Part shown: positions 17,171-27,010 of the stretch, piece by piece
Numbering within the stretch: position 1 is the stretch's first letter
Layout of the letters: each line of letters starts with the position of its first letter
NCBI RefSeq assembly: GCF_017654605.1
Contig: NZ_CP072113.1
Span: 1,674,001-1,738,000, forward strand
DNA length: 64,000 nt
From: Yimella sp. cx-51
GTDB lineage: Bacteria; Actinomycetota; Actinomycetes; Actinomycetales; Dermatophilaceae
Reading direction: 5' to 3'
The notes under the pieces: generated by a model
Database searches by the model: none
What the model saw: only the letters and a program-made list of their open reading frames with translations
Told to the model about the DNA's origin: nothing
Position numbers and translations under genes: made by a program

Positions 17171-17785
17171 ATGACCCGAACCACACCGCGCAGCCGCATG
17201 TCTTTCGGTGCCGCCGACCGCGCCTTCCTCAGCATCGTGCTCGGAATCGGCGCCATCGCCGTGGCCATCACGGCGGTCGGCGTGCCGCTGTGGCGCTGGA
17301 TCAACGGCGACCCGATCCCGGTCACCTACGACGGTGACGCCACCGCCCCTGCCCTCGACTCGGCTCAGCTGAAGTACGACTTCGGATCGGCACAGGTGGA
17401 GGTGCCTTCGCAGGGAGCGACCGCCCATCTTGCTTTCCTGCTGCCCGGCCTGCTCATCGCAGCATTGATGATCACCGGACTGTGGCTCATCCATGCAGTC
17501 GCGCGAGACGTGTCGGCTGGTCGTCCTTTCCGACCGCAGAACGTCCGGCGACTGCGGGCGCTCTCGGCGCTGCTCATCGTCGGCGGTATCGCGGTCCCGT
17601 TCGCTTCCAGCGCAGGCGACATCGTCGTCATCTCACAAGCCGGCCTGACTGACCTGCTCCAACCGAACGGATTCAGCGTGCAGATCAGCTTCCTACCGCT
17701 TGTGCTCGGTCTGTTGACGGCCGTGATCAGCGAGGCTTTCGCAGCAGGATCCCGGATGCGCGAAGACCTGGAAGGCGTGATCTGA
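17171..17785 (+). CDS. DUF2975 family membrane protein
   Basis: 204 residues with four predicted membrane helices (about 14-36, 87-110, 128-148 and 168-190), the usual DUF2975 design. ATG 17171 is preferred over GTG 17162 because GGAG at 17159-17162 lies 8 nt before the ATG but overlaps the GTG. Family function is unknown. The stop touches the start of the small HTH gene (TGAGTG), so the two form a pair, a pairing common in bacteria, in which the HTH protein may control the operon. Confidence 0.85.
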   Translation: MTRTTPRSRMSFGAADRAFLSIVLGIGAIAVAITAVGVPLWRWINGDPIPVTYDGDATAPALDSAQLKYDFGSAQVEVPSQGATAHLAFLLPGLLIAALMITGLWLIHAVARDVSAGRPFRPQNVRRLRALSALLIVGGIAVPFASSAGDIVVISQAGLTDLLQPNGFSVQISFLPLVLGLLTAVISEAFAAGSRMREDLEGVI

Positions 17786-18007
17786 GTGCCGGTCGACGAA
17801 CCGCACCGGATCGTCTGTCACCTCGATCAGTTGCTCGCCGAACGCGACATGACCCTGCAGGCCCTGGCCGACGCGGTGGGGGTCACCGTGGTGAACCTCT
17901 CGGTGCTCAAGAACAACCGTGGCAAGGCGATCAGGTTCACCACACTCACTGCCCTGTGCGATGTGCTGCAGTGCGAGGTCGCCGACCTGTTCAGCTGCGA
18001 ACGCTGA
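17786..18007 (+). CDS. Small Cro/CI-type HTH regulator (YozG-like)
   Basis: 73 residues, essentially one helix-turn-helix: LDQLLAERDMTLQALADAVGVTVVNLSVLKNNRGKAIRF, then LTALCDVLQCEVADLF. This is the XRE-type protein usually encoded directly after DUF2975. GTG begins immediately after the DUF2975 stop. The natural candidate to bind the palindrome at 17103-17134, giving autorepression; that link is inference from position. Confidence 0.88.
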   Translation: MPVDEPHRIVCHLDQLLAERDMTLQALADAVGVTVVNLSVLKNNRGKAIRFTTLTALCDVLQCEVADLFSCER

Positions 18008-18017
18008 CCAGACCCGA

Positions 18018-19487
18018 TCAGCGCTGCTTGCGCTTCTCCCGCACCCGCACCGAGATCTCGATGGGCGTGCCCTCGAAGCCGAACTCCTCGCGCAACCGGC
18101 GCTCGAGGAATCGCCGGTAACCGGCCTCGATGAAGCCGGAAGCGAAGATGACGAAACGCGGCGGACGCGTGGAGGCCTGGGTGGCGAACAGGATGCGAGG
18201 CTGTTTACCGCCGCGCACCGGGTGCGGGTGGGCCGCGACGATCTCCCCGATGAACGCGTTGAGGCGACCGGTCGGGATGCGGGTGTCCCAGGAGTCGAGA
18301 GCGGTCTCCAGCGAAGGCACGAGCCGGTCGACATGGCGGCCGGTCTTGGCCGACAGATTGACCCGCGGCGCCCACGGCATCTGCACGAGTTCGCGCTCGA
18401 TCTCCTTCTCCAGGTAGTAGCGACGCTCCTCGTCCAGCAGATCCCACTTGTTGAACGCGATCACCAGCGACCGGCCGGCGTCGATGACCTGCTGGATCAC
18501 GCGGATGTCCTGCTCGGCGATCGACTCCTCGGCATCGATGAGGACGACGGCCACCTCGGCCTTCTCGATCGCGGTCTGGGTGCGCAGCGAGGCGTAGAAA
18601 TCGGCGCCGCGCGTCTGGTGCACCCGGCGACGGATGCCGGCGGTGTCGACGAATCGCCATGTCTTGCCACCGAGTTCGATGAACTCATCGACCGGGTCAC
18701 GGGTCGTGCCGGCAACATTGTCGACGACCACGCGGTCTTCGCCGGCGAGCTTGTTGAGCAACGACGACTTACCGACATTGGGACGTCCGACGAGAGCCAC
18801 GCGGCGCGGGCCACCGCGCTGGTAGGCACCGGACACCGCCGACTTCTCCGGCAGCACGTCCAGCAGCGCGTCGAGCGCGTCACCGGTGCCACGACCGTGC
18901 AGCGCCGAAACGGGCCACGGCTGACCCAGACCGAAGGACCACAGCATCGCTGCGTCGGCCTCGGTGCGCTGGTCGTCGACCTTGTTGGCAATGAGGATGA
19001 CCGGCTTGCCCGAACGGCGAAGCAGCTTCACGACTGCCTCATCGGTGTCGGTGGCGCCGACCGTGGCGTCGACGACGAAAAGCACGGCATCGGCAAGATC
19101 AATGGCCACCTCGGCCTGCTCGGCCACGCGCAGGTGGATGCCCCGGGCATCGATCTCCCACCCGCCGGTGTCGACGAGGGTGAAGTTGCGCCCGCTCCAT
19201 TCGGCGTCGTAGGCGACGCGGTCACGGGTGACGCCGGGGACGTCCTCGACCACGGCCTCGCGGCGCCCGATGACGCGGTTGACCAGCGTCGACTTGCCGA
19301 CATTGGGCCGTCCGATGATCGCCACCACGGGCCGGGCGTCCTCACCGGCAGCGTCGGGGTCGAAATCGCCGCCGGCCTCCAGAAGCGCGTGGTCGTCCTC
19401 GTTGAGGTCGAAGTCTTCCAGGCCCACCCGCAGCGCGTGCTCGACCGAGGAGTCGTCGGGCGTGGTCGTCGGCGTCTGCTCAGTCAT
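18018..19487 (-). CDS. der: Ribosome assembly GTPase Der (EngA)
   Basis: 489-residue tandem GTPase needed for 50S subunit maturation. The first G domain has GRPNVGKST at about 59-67, the second has GRPNVGKSS at about 230, with DTGG and DTAG switch motifs and NKVD/NKWD base-recognition motifs. The C-terminal KH-like domain ends with RVREKRKQR. An acidic N-terminal extension of about 50 residues is normal for actinomycetes. Last gene of the conserved xerD-to-der run, with 71 nt to plsC. Confidence 0.97.
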   Translation of the reverse strand: MTEQTPTTTPDDSSVEHALRVGLEDFDLNEDDHALLEAGGDFDPDAAGEDARPVVAIIGRPNVGKSTLVNRVIGRREAVVEDVPGVTRDRVAYDAEWSGRNFTLVDTGGWEIDARGIHLRVAEQAEVAIDLADAVLFVVDATVGATDTDEAVVKLLRRSGKPVILIANKVDDQRTEADAAMLWSFGLGQPWPVSALHGRGTGDALDALLDVLPEKSAVSGAYQRGGPRRVALVGRPNVGKSSLLNKLAGEDRVVVDNVAGTTRDPVDEFIELGGKTWRFVDTAGIRRRVHQTRGADFYASLRTQTAIEKAEVAVVLIDAEESIAEQDIRVIQQVIDAGRSLVIAFNKWDLLDEERRYYLEKEIERELVQMPWAPRVNLSAKTGRHVDRLVPSLETALDSWDTRIPTGRLNAFIGEIVAAHPHPVRGGKQPRILFATQASTRPPRFVIFASGFIEAGYRRFLERRLREEFGFEGTPIEISVRVREKRKQR

Positions 19488-19558
19488 TGACCCATCATCC
19501 CCGACGCCACCACTGTTGGCGAAACGGGTTGGTCAATCTGGCCGCGCCGTCGAAGTGG

Positions 19559-20242
19559 TCAATTCGAGGGTGGTGGCGGTGCATCGCTCGGCAGCACCAG
19601 CCCGGTCTCGACGACGGCTGCGGACACCTGCCGCGCGAGGCGCTCGCGGATCTCCTCGGTGGCAAGGGCCAGCTTCTGTCGTCCGGGCACGCCGGTGTAG
19701 TCGGGCAACGCAAAGGCCTCACCGAAAACCACCCGCAGGCGGGCTCCCGGCTTGGGCCACGACTCGCGTCCGCTGCCGGTGCCCCGCGTGCCGAGCGTGG
19801 CGGTGGGGATGATCTGCGCCCCGGTCTGCAGAGCCAGCCAGGCCGCGCCCTGGTGCGCGGTCTCGACCGTGCCTGAGCCGCGGGTGCCCTCGGGGAAGAT
19901 ACCGACCGCATATCCCTGTGCCAGAAGCGATTTCGCTGCCGCGAGTGCTTCTCTGTCACCCGTGCGCTGCTCGATCGGGATCTGCCCCACTCCGGTCAGC
20001 ACCTTGCCCCAGACCGACTTGAAGTAGCTCTTCTTCACCAGGAAATGCACGGTGCGGGGCGCGAGGCAGAACACGACGGGGCCGTCGAGAAAACCGGTGT
20101 GGTTAGAGACGATGATCACCGGACCAGTTACTGGCACGCGCTCTGGGTGGAGGGCCTTGGCCCGGTAGCCGGTCTTGACCAGTCGGTTGCCGATGCGGCG
20201 TCCGCGATCAGACCACCCTCGATCGAATTCCACCTCAGCCAC
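19559..20242 (-). CDS. plsC: 1-acyl-sn-glycerol-3-phosphate acyltransferase (PlsC family)
   Basis: 227-residue membrane-associated acyltransferase of phospholipid synthesis. The catalytic HX4D motif is NHTGFLD near residue 47, and the acceptor-binding motif is FPEGTRGSG near residue 117. GTG at 20242 overlaps the cmk stop by 8 bp. Acyl-chain and acceptor specificity cannot be read. Confidence 0.9.
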   Translation of the reverse strand: MAEVEFDRGWSDRGRRIGNRLVKTGYRAKALHPERVPVTGPVIIVSNHTGFLDGPVVFCLAPRTVHFLVKKSYFKSVWGKVLTGVGQIPIEQRTGDREALAAAKSLLAQGYAVGIFPEGTRGSGTVETAHQGAAWLALQTGAQIIPTATLGTRGTGSGRESWPKPGARLRVVFGEAFALPDYTGVPGRQKLALATEEIRERLARQVSAAVVETGLVLPSDAPPPPSN

Positions 20243-20915
20243 GCCCGGTCGCCTCCCCGATCACCTGCAGCACTGCCTGCACCGATTGTTCGAAGGTGAG
20301 TTGCGAGGTGTCAATGGTGGTCACGCCGTCGGCGGCTGTCAGGAACTGCGACACGGTGGCGTCGGATCGGTCACGGTCGACGATCTGGGCGCGCGTGGCC
20401 TCGACCGATGCGCTGAGCTCCTTGGAACGGCGCGCGAGACGAGCTTCCTCGCTCGCCGTCATCAGGATGCGCACCTCGGCGTCGGGGGCGACGACGGTGG
20501 TGATGTCGCGGCCTTCTGCCACGACTCCCCCATGCTCGGCAGCCAGCGACTCCATGAGGTCACGCTGCCGCTGCTTCATGACGGCGCGCACGCCGAGGTT
20601 GGTCGCCACGGGCGCGATGAGCACGGTCAGCGCATGCTCGCGGATCTCCTGGTCGATCGACCGTTCGCCCACTGCCACCGTCGGATTCGAGGGGTCGGTG
20701 CCCATGCGCAGGTCGAAGCTGTTTGCCTGCGCCACCACGGCATCGACATCGGCGAGGTCGATCTGCTGGTCGACGCACCACCAGGTGAGGGCGCGGTACA
20801 TCGCACCGGTGTCGAGGTAGCCGTAGCCGAACTCGCGGGCGACCATCTTGGACACCGACGACTTGCCGGTGCCCGACGGTCCGTCGATCGCCACCCGGAT
20901 GCCAGTCCTACTCAT
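20235..20915 (-). CDS. cmk: Cytidylate kinase
   Basis: 226-residue kinase that phosphorylates CMP and dCMP. P-loop GPSGTGKSSVSK at about residues 11-22, followed by FGYGYLDTGAMYRALTW and EGRDITTVVAPDAEVRILMTAS, all characteristic of Cmk. ATG 20915 lies inside the end of tyrA (8-bp overlap); the longer frame upstream reads out of frame through tyrA and was not used. Confidence 0.96.
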   Translation of the reverse strand: MSRTGIRVAIDGPSGTGKSSVSKMVAREFGYGYLDTGAMYRALTWWCVDQQIDLADVDAVVAQANSFDLRMGTDPSNPTVAVGERSIDQEIREHALTVLIAPVATNLGVRAVMKQRQRDLMESLAAEHGGVVAEGRDITTVVAPDAEVRILMTASEEARLARRSKELSASVEATRAQIVDRDRSDATVSQFLTAADGVTTIDTSQLTFEQSVQAVLQVIGEATGRG

Positions 20916-21981
20916 GAACGCTCCAGCCCTTCTTCGAAAGTTCTTCGTGCAGTCGCTGGGCCACCGACGGAATGACCGACACCTCGGCCAGACCGACCGG
21001 CGCGCCCTCCCCGTGCTCCAGTCGCAAATCTTCCAGGTTGATGCCGGCATCGCCGATGTCGGCGAACAGTCGGCCCAGTTCGCCCGGACGGTCGGGTACG
21101 ACGACCACGAGCGTGGCGTACGTGGTCGGCGCACCACCATGCTTGCCCGGGATTCGGGCGTGACCTGCCTGGCCGTCGGCAATGGTGCGGGCCAGCACCT
21201 GCCGGGCGCCGGTCTCGTCGCCGTTGGCCAGCGCATCGATCGCTGTCCGCACGCGGGCGAGGTCGTCCACGAGCGCGTCGATCACCGGCGCGATCGCTAC
21301 GGCATTGCCCGACAGGATCTGCGTCCAGAGCATCGGGTCGCTCTCGGCGATGCGGGTGACATCGCGAATACCCTGACCCGACAGTCGAATTGCCTCATCG
21401 GAGAGGTCTTGCAGTCGCGCTGCCACCAGGCTTGCCGCGAGCTGCGGCACGTGCGAGACCGCCGCGACTGCCCGGTCATGTTCCTCGGCGGGCATGGTGG
21501 AGACGACTGCTCCGGTCGCAGTGGCCAGTTCCTGCACGGCGGCAACCGCGACGCCGTCCGACTGCTCATTGGGACAGATCACCCAGGTGCGGCCGTTGAA
21601 GAGATCAGCACGTGCCGCCACCGCCCCGGAGCGTTCGCGCCCGGCCATCGGGTGAGAGCCGACATACCGGCGCAGGTCGGCCCCCAAGGCGGCGACGTCG
21701 TCCAGCACCCGCAGTTTCATGGACGCGACATCGGTGACGACTGCGTGCGGCCACCGTTCGAGGGCGTCGGCGATCGCACGGGCCGCGACATCGGGCGGAG
21801 CAGCGACCACGACGACATCGGGGTCGACCTCGTCGCTGAGCTCACCGGCTCCCATGTCACGCGCGATCGCCTGCGCGGTGGGCGAGGGATCGCGCAGCGT
21901 CACCGGATAACCGGCTCGCGAGAGCGCCAGCCCGATCGAGGTGCCGATCAGGCCGGTGCCGATGATGTGAACCCGCGTCAC
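20908..21981 (-). CDS. tyrA: Prephenate dehydrogenase with ACT domain
   Basis: 357-residue NAD(P)-dependent enzyme of tyrosine synthesis. N-terminal Rossmann fold GTGLIGTSIGLAL at about 8-20, the substrate motif SHPMAGRERSG near residue 117, and a C-terminal ACT domain (about residues 285-357, LVVVVPDRPGELGRLFADIG) likely to sense aromatic amino acids. GTG start overlaps the rluB stop as GTGA. Confidence 0.95.
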   Translation of the reverse strand: MTRVHIIGTGLIGTSIGLALSRAGYPVTLRDPSPTAQAIARDMGAGELSDEVDPDVVVVAAPPDVAARAIADALERWPHAVVTDVASMKLRVLDDVAALGADLRRYVGSHPMAGRERSGAVAARADLFNGRTWVICPNEQSDGVAVAAVQELATATGAVVSTMPAEEHDRAVAAVSHVPQLAASLVAARLQDLSDEAIRLSGQGIRDVTRIAESDPMLWTQILSGNAVAIAPVIDALVDDLARVRTAIDALANGDETGARQVLARTIADGQAGHARIPGKHGGAPTTYATLVVVVPDRPGELGRLFADIGDAGINLEDLRLEHGEGAPVGLAEVSVIPSVAQRLHEELSKKGWSVHE

Positions 21982-22850
21982 AACCCGGCTGCCTTGTAGA
22001 GGGCAGCCACCTCACTGGAGGAGAGCGGACGCAGCTTGCCCGGACGCAGGTCGCCGAGGCGCACCGGTCCCACATCGGTGCGCACCAGCGATTCCACCGG
22101 GTGGCCAACCGCCTCGAGCATGCGGCGCACGATGCGGTTGCGGCCCTCGTGCAGCACCACCTCGACCATCGCCCAGCCCGGCCGCGAGTCGACCACCTTG
22201 AAGGAATCGACCCGGGCGACGCCGTCTTCGAGTTCGATGCCGTCGCGCAGTTCCTTGCCCAGACCTCGCGGCAACGGTGCCGGGATCACCGCGAGGTACT
22301 TCTTCGGCACGCCGTACCGCGGGTGCTGCAGTCGGTTGGCGAGCTCACCGTCGTTGGTGAGCAGCAACAGTCCCTCAGTGTCGGCGTCCAGCCGGCCGAC
22401 GTGGAAGAGACGCTCCTTGCGCTGGGTGAGGTAGTCGCCCACCGACTCGCGGCCCAGGTCGTCGTTCATCGTCGACACCACGCCCAGCGGCTTGTTGAAG
22501 GCCAGGTAAACACGGCTCTCGTCCAGCACGACGCGCTCGCCGTCGACGTGCACCACCTGCTTGAGCGGGTCGATCCGCACGCCGAGTTCGGTGACCACCT
22601 GGTCGTCCACCGACACGCGGCCTTCGCTGATGAGGTTTTCGCAGACGCGGCGGCTGCCGACGCCCGCTGCCGCCAGCAGCTTCTGCAGGCGGACGCCATC
22701 GGGGTCGTGCACGTCGACCGGCTCGGGAGCCTGCCGCTTGGGCGGACGCGGCGCTCCCCCGCGGTTGGCGCTCGTGCCCGAACCCTTGCGGTGATTGCTC
22801 TTCTTGGCCGGGCGTCCGCCCTGGTTGCCGGGTCGTCGTGGTGTGCTCAT
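21978..22850 (-). CDS. rluB: 23S rRNA pseudouridine synthase (RluB/RsuA family)
   Basis: 290 residues. A basic, disordered N-terminus of about 50 residues precedes an S4 RNA-binding domain (VRLQKLLAAAGVGSRRVCENLI) and the RsuA/RluB catalytic domain with GRLDADTEGLLLLTNDG, where the aspartate in RLDADTEG is catalytic. The exact target base is inferred only from family. ATG overlaps the scpB stop (ATGA). Confidence 0.93.
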   Translation of the reverse strand: MSTPRRPGNQGGRPAKKSNHRKGSGTSANRGGAPRPPKRQAPEPVDVHDPDGVRLQKLLAAAGVGSRRVCENLISEGRVSVDDQVVTELGVRIDPLKQVVHVDGERVVLDESRVYLAFNKPLGVVSTMNDDLGRESVGDYLTQRKERLFHVGRLDADTEGLLLLTNDGELANRLQHPRYGVPKKYLAVIPAPLPRGLGKELRDGIELEDGVARVDSFKVVDSRPGWAMVEVVLHEGRNRIVRRMLEAVGHPVESLVRTDVGPVRLGDLRPGKLRPLSSSEVAALYKAAGL

Positions 22851-23485
22851 GCTTGTCCCTGCTCAATCAGTTCGTCGATGACGTCGGTGTCGGGAAGGTA
22901 AGGGGCCAGCGCCGGCAGTTCGTCCAAGGACGACAGCCCCATGCGCTGGAGGAAGAAGGGCGTCGTGCCGTAAAGCATCGCGCCGCCCTCGCCGTCGGTG
23001 CCCATCTCGGCGATGAGACCGCGGGTGGTGAGGGTGCGGATCACGCCGTCGACATTCACCCCGCGCACCGCGCTCACCCGCGAGCGCGAGATCGGTTGCC
23101 GATAGGCGATGACGGCAAGGGTCTCCAGCGACGCCTGGGTGAGCTTGGCCTGCTGGCCGCCCATGAGGAACTTCTCCACCGCGGGCGCGTACGCCGGACG
23201 GCTGTAGACACGCCACCCGCCGTTGATCTCGCGCAGTGCGAATCCCCTGTGTTGCGAGGCGTATTCGCTCTCGAGTGCTTCCAGGTGTTCGCGGACCTCA
23301 GCTTCCTCGAGTTCGAGGGCGTCGGCGAGATCGAGCACGGTCAACGGCTGGTCGACCACCATCAGGATCGCCTCGATGGTGCTGCGCGCACCGCCGGGGA
23401 AGTCGTCGACGTCGAAGCCCTCGGGCTCGGCTGCCGGTGCCGACCCGGGTAGTTCGACATCGAGGTGCTGGGGTGGCTCACTCAT
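22847..23485 (-). CDS. scpB: Segregation and condensation protein ScpB
   Basis: 212-residue winged-helix partner of ScpA in the SMC condensin complex. Two winged-helix modules are visible; landmarks are ARSTIEAILMVVDQPLTV, LETLAVIAYRQPISR and VIRTLTTRGLIAEMG. The start at 23485 overlaps the scpA end by 8 bp; further upstream residues in this frame are Pro-rich and unlike the family. Confidence 0.95.
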   Translation of the reverse strand: MSEPPQHLDVELPGSAPAAEPEGFDVDDFPGGARSTIEAILMVVDQPLTVLDLADALELEEAEVREHLEALESEYASQHRGFALREINGGWRVYSRPAYAPAVEKFLMGGQQAKLTQASLETLAVIAYRQPISRSRVSAVRGVNVDGVIRTLTTRGLIAEMGTDGEGGAMLYGTTPFFLQRMGLSSLDELPALAPYLPDTDVIDELIEQGQA

Positions 23486-24419
23486 CGGTGCTCGCTTCGT
23501 CGGTGCCGGAAGTGTTCGGGGTGGACGTGGGGGCCGGATCATCCTCGTCGAACTCCGCGCTGACCTCCACGTGCGCGTCGGCGTCCGCCGTCCACCGGAC
23601 GGTCAGGTCACCGAGAGCTTCTACTTGTTCGAAGACGATCACGGCCTCCTTGAAGAGTTCGAGGACGGCCAGGAAGCGCGCGACGATCACCAGGGTGGAA
23701 TTGGCATCGGCCACGAGCTCGCGGAAGGACGAGATCGGCTTCGCCTTGAGCTTGGTGGCCACGATGTCGGCCTGCTCACGCACGCTCACCGCGGCCTGGT
23801 GCAGGTGTTCGAGACCGACCGACGGCACAGCTTTGGGCACCATCGCGGCGGCGGCGATCATCGCCAGCTGCTCCGGCGTGACGTTCATGACCAGTTCTGG
23901 GAGCAGCCCGGCGAACTGCTCCTCCAGGCCCGCCTGCCGGGCGGTGATGCGACCTGCGGTGGCCATGCGCTGATCGAAGGCAGCAGCGACCTGCTTGTAG
24001 GCGCGGTACTGCAGCAGCCGGGCGAAGAGCAGGTCGCGGGCCTCGATGAGCGCGAGGTCTTCCTCGTCCTCCGGCCCGGAGTTGGGCAGCAGGCGCGCCG
24101 CCTTGAGGTCGAGCAGCGTGGCGGCGATCAGCAGGAACTCCGAGGCCTGCCCGAGATCCCAGTCGGCATGGGTCTTCTGGGCCTGCCGGATGTGGGCGAT
24201 GAACTCGTCGGTCACCTTGTGCAGGGCGATCTCGGTGACGTCGAGCTTGTGCTTGGCGATCAGGCCGAGCAGCAGGTCGAACGGACCGGAGAAGACGTCC
24301 AGATGCACCTGGAAGGGCGTCGAGACGGCGCGTTTGGTGAGGACGCCGCCGGGCACGGCCTCCTGGTTCGGGGTCGCCTCGGCGTCGTCAGGCGGCGTCG
24401 CCGCGGGCGATGAGCTCAC
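23478..24419 (-). CDS. scpA: Segregation and condensation protein ScpA
   Basis: 313-residue kleisin that bridges the SMC heads in chromosome condensation. The N-terminal SMC-binding segment FQVHLDVFSGPFDLLLGLI near residue 36 and FLLIAATLLDLKAARLLP near 95 are diagnostic. The C-terminus is acidic and low-complexity beyond the usual winged helix. Starts at GTG 24419 inside the end of the parA gene, overlapping it by 32 bp. Confidence 0.95.
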   Translation of the reverse strand: MSSSPAATPPDDAEATPNQEAVPGGVLTKRAVSTPFQVHLDVFSGPFDLLLGLIAKHKLDVTEIALHKVTDEFIAHIRQAQKTHADWDLGQASEFLLIAATLLDLKAARLLPNSGPEDEEDLALIEARDLLFARLLQYRAYKQVAAAFDQRMATAGRITARQAGLEEQFAGLLPELVMNVTPEQLAMIAAAAMVPKAVPSVGLEHLHQAAVSVREQADIVATKLKAKPISSFRELVADANSTLVIVARFLAVLELFKEAVIVFEQVEALGDLTVRWTADADAHVEVSAEFDEDDPAPTSTPNTSGTDEASTDE

Positions 24420-25245
24420 GAGCCAACTGTCGATAGGCCTCGGCAGCGCCGTGGCTGGACGCGTACTTGGTGATGGGTTCGGCGGCCAGGGTGGCGTCCG
24501 GGAACTTCACGGTGCGGTTGATCGTGGTGTGGAAGACCTTGTCGCCGAAGTGGTCGACCACCGAGCGCACGACGTCGCGACTGTGCAGGGTGCGGCCGTC
24601 ATACATCGTGGCGACGATGCCGTCGATCTCCAGGCGCGGGTTCAAGCGGTCGGTCACCTTGTCGATCGTCTCGACCAGCAGTGCCACGCCGCGCATTGCG
24701 AAGAACTCGCACTCCAGCGGAATGATCACCCCGTGCGCCGCGGTGAGCGCGTTGACGGTCAGCAGGCCGAGGCTGGGCTGGCAGTCGATGAGGATGACGT
24801 CGTAGTCGTCGGTGACCGGCCGCAGCACGCGGGCGAGGATCATCTCGCGGGCCACTTCGCCCACCAGCTGCACCTCGGCGGCCGAGAGATCGATGTTGGC
24901 CGGCAACACGTCGAGGTTGGCCACCCCGGAGGGCTCGATGACATCGTGGATGTCATGGCCGCGTTCGACCAGGAGGTTGTAGACCGTCAGGTCGAGTTCG
25001 TTGCTGCGGACGCCGAGGCCCGCCGACAGCGCACCTTGCGGGTCGAAGTCGACGACGAGCACCTTGCGGCCGTACTCAGCGAGCGCGGCACCCAGGTTGA
25101 TCGTCGTGGTCGTCTTACCCACTCCGCCCTTCTGGTTGCACATCGCGATGATGCGCGCGGGCCCGTGGCTCTCCAGACGAGGAGGGGAAGGAAAGGTCGG
25201 CAGCGGCCGGCCGGTGGGACCGAGGGTCTCCTGCTGGCTCAACAT
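24388..25245 (-). CDS. ParA/Soj-like chromosome partitioning ATPase
   Basis: About 285 residues, deviant Walker-type ATPase: NQKGGVGKTTTTINLG at about residues 37-52, VVDFDPQGALSAGLG, and VILIDCQPSLGLLTVNAL. No parB is adjacent; this is the second ParA-type gene habitually found ahead of scpA (Rv1708 type), probably with a role linked to condensin or segregation. The start is ambiguous: GTG 25248, ATG 25245 and TTG 25242 all lie beside one AGGAG, and TTG actually has the best spacing. Confidence 0.9.
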   Translation of the reverse strand: MLSQQETLGPTGRPLPTFPSPPRLESHGPARIIAMCNQKGGVGKTTTTINLGAALAEYGRKVLVVDFDPQGALSAGLGVRSNELDLTVYNLLVERGHDIHDVIEPSGVANLDVLPANIDLSAAEVQLVGEVAREMILARVLRPVTDDYDVILIDCQPSLGLLTVNALTAAHGVIIPLECEFFAMRGVALLVETIDKVTDRLNPRLEIDGIVATMYDGRTLHSRDVVRSVVDHFGDKVFHTTINRTVKFPDATLAAEPITKYASSHGAAEAYRQLARELIARGDAA

Positions 25246-25324
25246 CACTCCTAGTACGTGCTCTGGCTCTCGCCGATCGCAGGCCAGCCTATTGGAAAGT
25301 CCGTGGCGGTGAGTCGTCGGCCCG

Positions 25325-26251
25325 TCACCGTGCCCGCGGGTGCGACCCGGCGAAGACCTCGCGCAACTGTTGCACGGTCACGAGCGTGTAGATCTGTGTG
25401 GTGGTGACCGAGGCGTGACCGAGTAGTTCCTGCACGACCCGCACGTCCGCACCGCCGTCCAGTAAGTGGGTGGCGAACGAGTGCCGCAGGGTGTGCGGCG
25501 ACAAGTGTTGCTTGAGTCCCGCCCGCTCACCGCACACCTGGACGACGTTCCACACCGACTGCCGGCTGAGCCTGCCGCCGCGCTGGTTGAGGAAGAGCGC
25601 TGGTGTGCCTTTGCCCTTGGCGGCCAGACCGGGCCGGGCGCGCACCACATAGGCCTGGACGGCGTCCTTGGCGAAACTGCCCAGCGGCAGCAGCCGTTCC
25701 TTGTCGCCCTTGCCCACGACGCGGACGGTGTCGGTCTGCAGGTCGATGTCGTCCAGGTCGAGGCCGGTCACCTCGCTGACCCGCGCGCCTATGCCGTACA
25801 TGAGCTCCAGGATCGCTTTGTCCCGCAACGAAACCGGCATGTCGCCGACACCTGCCGCGTCGAGCAGGCGTCCCACCTCGTCCTGACTGATCGCCTTGGG
25901 AAGTCGGCGTCCCGGTGTGGGCGGTGCGACGCCTTGCGCGGCGTCCTTGGTGACCTCGCCTTCCAGCGCGAGGAACTTGTGGAAGCCCCGCACGGCGACC
26001 AGGGTGCGTGCGGCCGAGGACGCGGCCAGCGGTGGGTGCTCGTCGTCGCCCTGCCGCAGATGCACCAGGAATTCGCTCACCTGTGCTTCGCCGATGCCGG
26101 CCGGGTCGGTGATGCCGAGGCCGACCAGGTGGCTGCGATAGCGATCGAGGTCGCGGCCGTAGGCCTTGAGCGTGTGCGGTGAGACGCCGCGCTCGACCCG
26201 CAGGTGATCCATCCACCCACGGATCGCCCGGTCAAGCATCGTCACCGCCAT
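25325..26251 (-). CDS. xerD: Tyrosine recombinase XerD
   Basis: 308-residue site-specific recombinase that resolves chromosome dimers at dif with XerC. Catalytic residues: R in [29 protein letters not shown] (His and the nucleophilic Tyr). The start at 26251 ([12 protein letters not shown]) gives the family length; residues upstream in the same frame are low-complexity. Its place in the xerD-parA-scpAB run marks it as the housekeeping enzyme and not a phage integrase. Confidence 0.94.
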   Translation of the reverse strand: MAVTMLDRAIRGWMDHLRVERGVSPHTLKAYGRDLDRYRSHLVGLGITDPAGIGEAQVSEFLVHLRQGDDEHPPLAASSAARTLVAVRGFHKFLALEGEVTKDAAQGVAPPTPGRRLPKAISQDEVGRLLDAAGVGDMPVSLRDKAILELMYGIGARVSEVTGLDLDDIDLQTDTVRVVGKGDKERLLPLGSFAKDAVQAYVVRARPGLAAKGKGTPALFLNQRGGRLSRQSVWNVVQVCGERAGLKQHLSPHTLRHSFATHLLDGGADVRVVQELLGHASVTTTQIYTLVTVQQLREVFAGSHPRAR

Positions 26252-26332
26252 GGCCACGATTGTGCCTGCCGCGGCGGCCGCCGACACCGCTCGCCCGGGT
26301 AGGTTCTGGCTCATGTGCGCTGGGGGTGGCCG

Positions 26333-27010
26333 ATGAAGCTGTATGCCGAACGACCGGTGCGGTTGATCCGTCAGATCGTGTTCGACCTCGCCGTGCTGGC
26401 GTGGATGTGGACCTGGTGGCGCATCGCGCACCGAGTGAACGACACGGCAGACGCCTCGACGGTGGGCGCCAAGAAGCTGGAGACCAACGCCGACAGCCTG
26501 AGCGGCAACCTCAGCGAGGCCGGGCAGCGGCTGCGCAAGGTGCCGCTGGTCGGAGACACACTGCAGTCACCGTTCGACAAGTCGGCCGGAGCCGCGAAAC
26601 AGATCTCCTTCGCCGGACGCGACATGGCCGTCGGCATTGATGACCTCGGCGACCTGCTGGGATATCTCACCGCGGCAACGCCCTTCGCGCTCGCCGTGCT
26701 CGTGTGGGCGCTGTTGCGAATCCCCTACGCGCGCAAGGCATCCCAGGCTGCGCGACTGCGGCGCTCGGCGGCCGGCCGCGAGGTGCTGGCCCTTCGAGCC
26801 CTGCAGACGCGCGGCGCTGCCGACCTGCTCACCGTGTCGCAGCGTCCCGCGGCTGCATGGCGCGAGGGTGACGAACCGGCGACACAGGGCCTCGCCGACC
26901 TCCACCTGAAGGGCCTCGGTCTGCGACCGACAGCCGCCAAGAGCACGACGACGAGCGCGAGCACTGCCAGCCCCGCGGGCGACGACAGCGAGACCGTCAG
27001 TCCGTCGTAG
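26333..27010 (+). CDS. Hypothetical membrane protein with two helices
   Basis: 225 residues, no recognised family. Short N-terminus [10 protein letters not shown], then a helix (about 11-33, rich in W), a soluble stretch of about 85 residues predicted helical, a second helix (about 108-128), and a cytosolic tail ending in Ser/Thr-rich residues. Start ATG 26333 follows GGGGGTGG; GTG 26315 is possible. Divergent from xerD. Its last 14 bases overlap the convergent end of hisS. Actinomycete-type orphan; no function proposed. Confidence 0.75.
   Translation: MKLYAERPVRLIRQIVFDLAVLAWMWTWWRIAHRVNDTADASTVGAKKLETNADSLSGNLSEAGQRLRKVPLVGDTLQSPFDKSAGAAKQISFAGRDMAVGIDDLGDLLGYLTAATPFALAVLVWALLRIPYARKASQAARLRRSAAGREVLALRALQTRGAADLLTVSQRPAAAWREGDEPATQGLADLHLKGLGLRPTAAKSTTTSASTASPAGDDSETVSPS

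Noticed and set aside
16858-17494. Minus-strand frames over the DUF2975 region
   Set aside because: They oppose a gene with clear ribosome site, promoter and membrane helices, and match nothing recognisable.
25325-26251. Mobile-element integrase
   Set aside because: The tyrosine recombinase is the housekeeping XerD by motif and by its conserved place beside parA-scpA-scpB.
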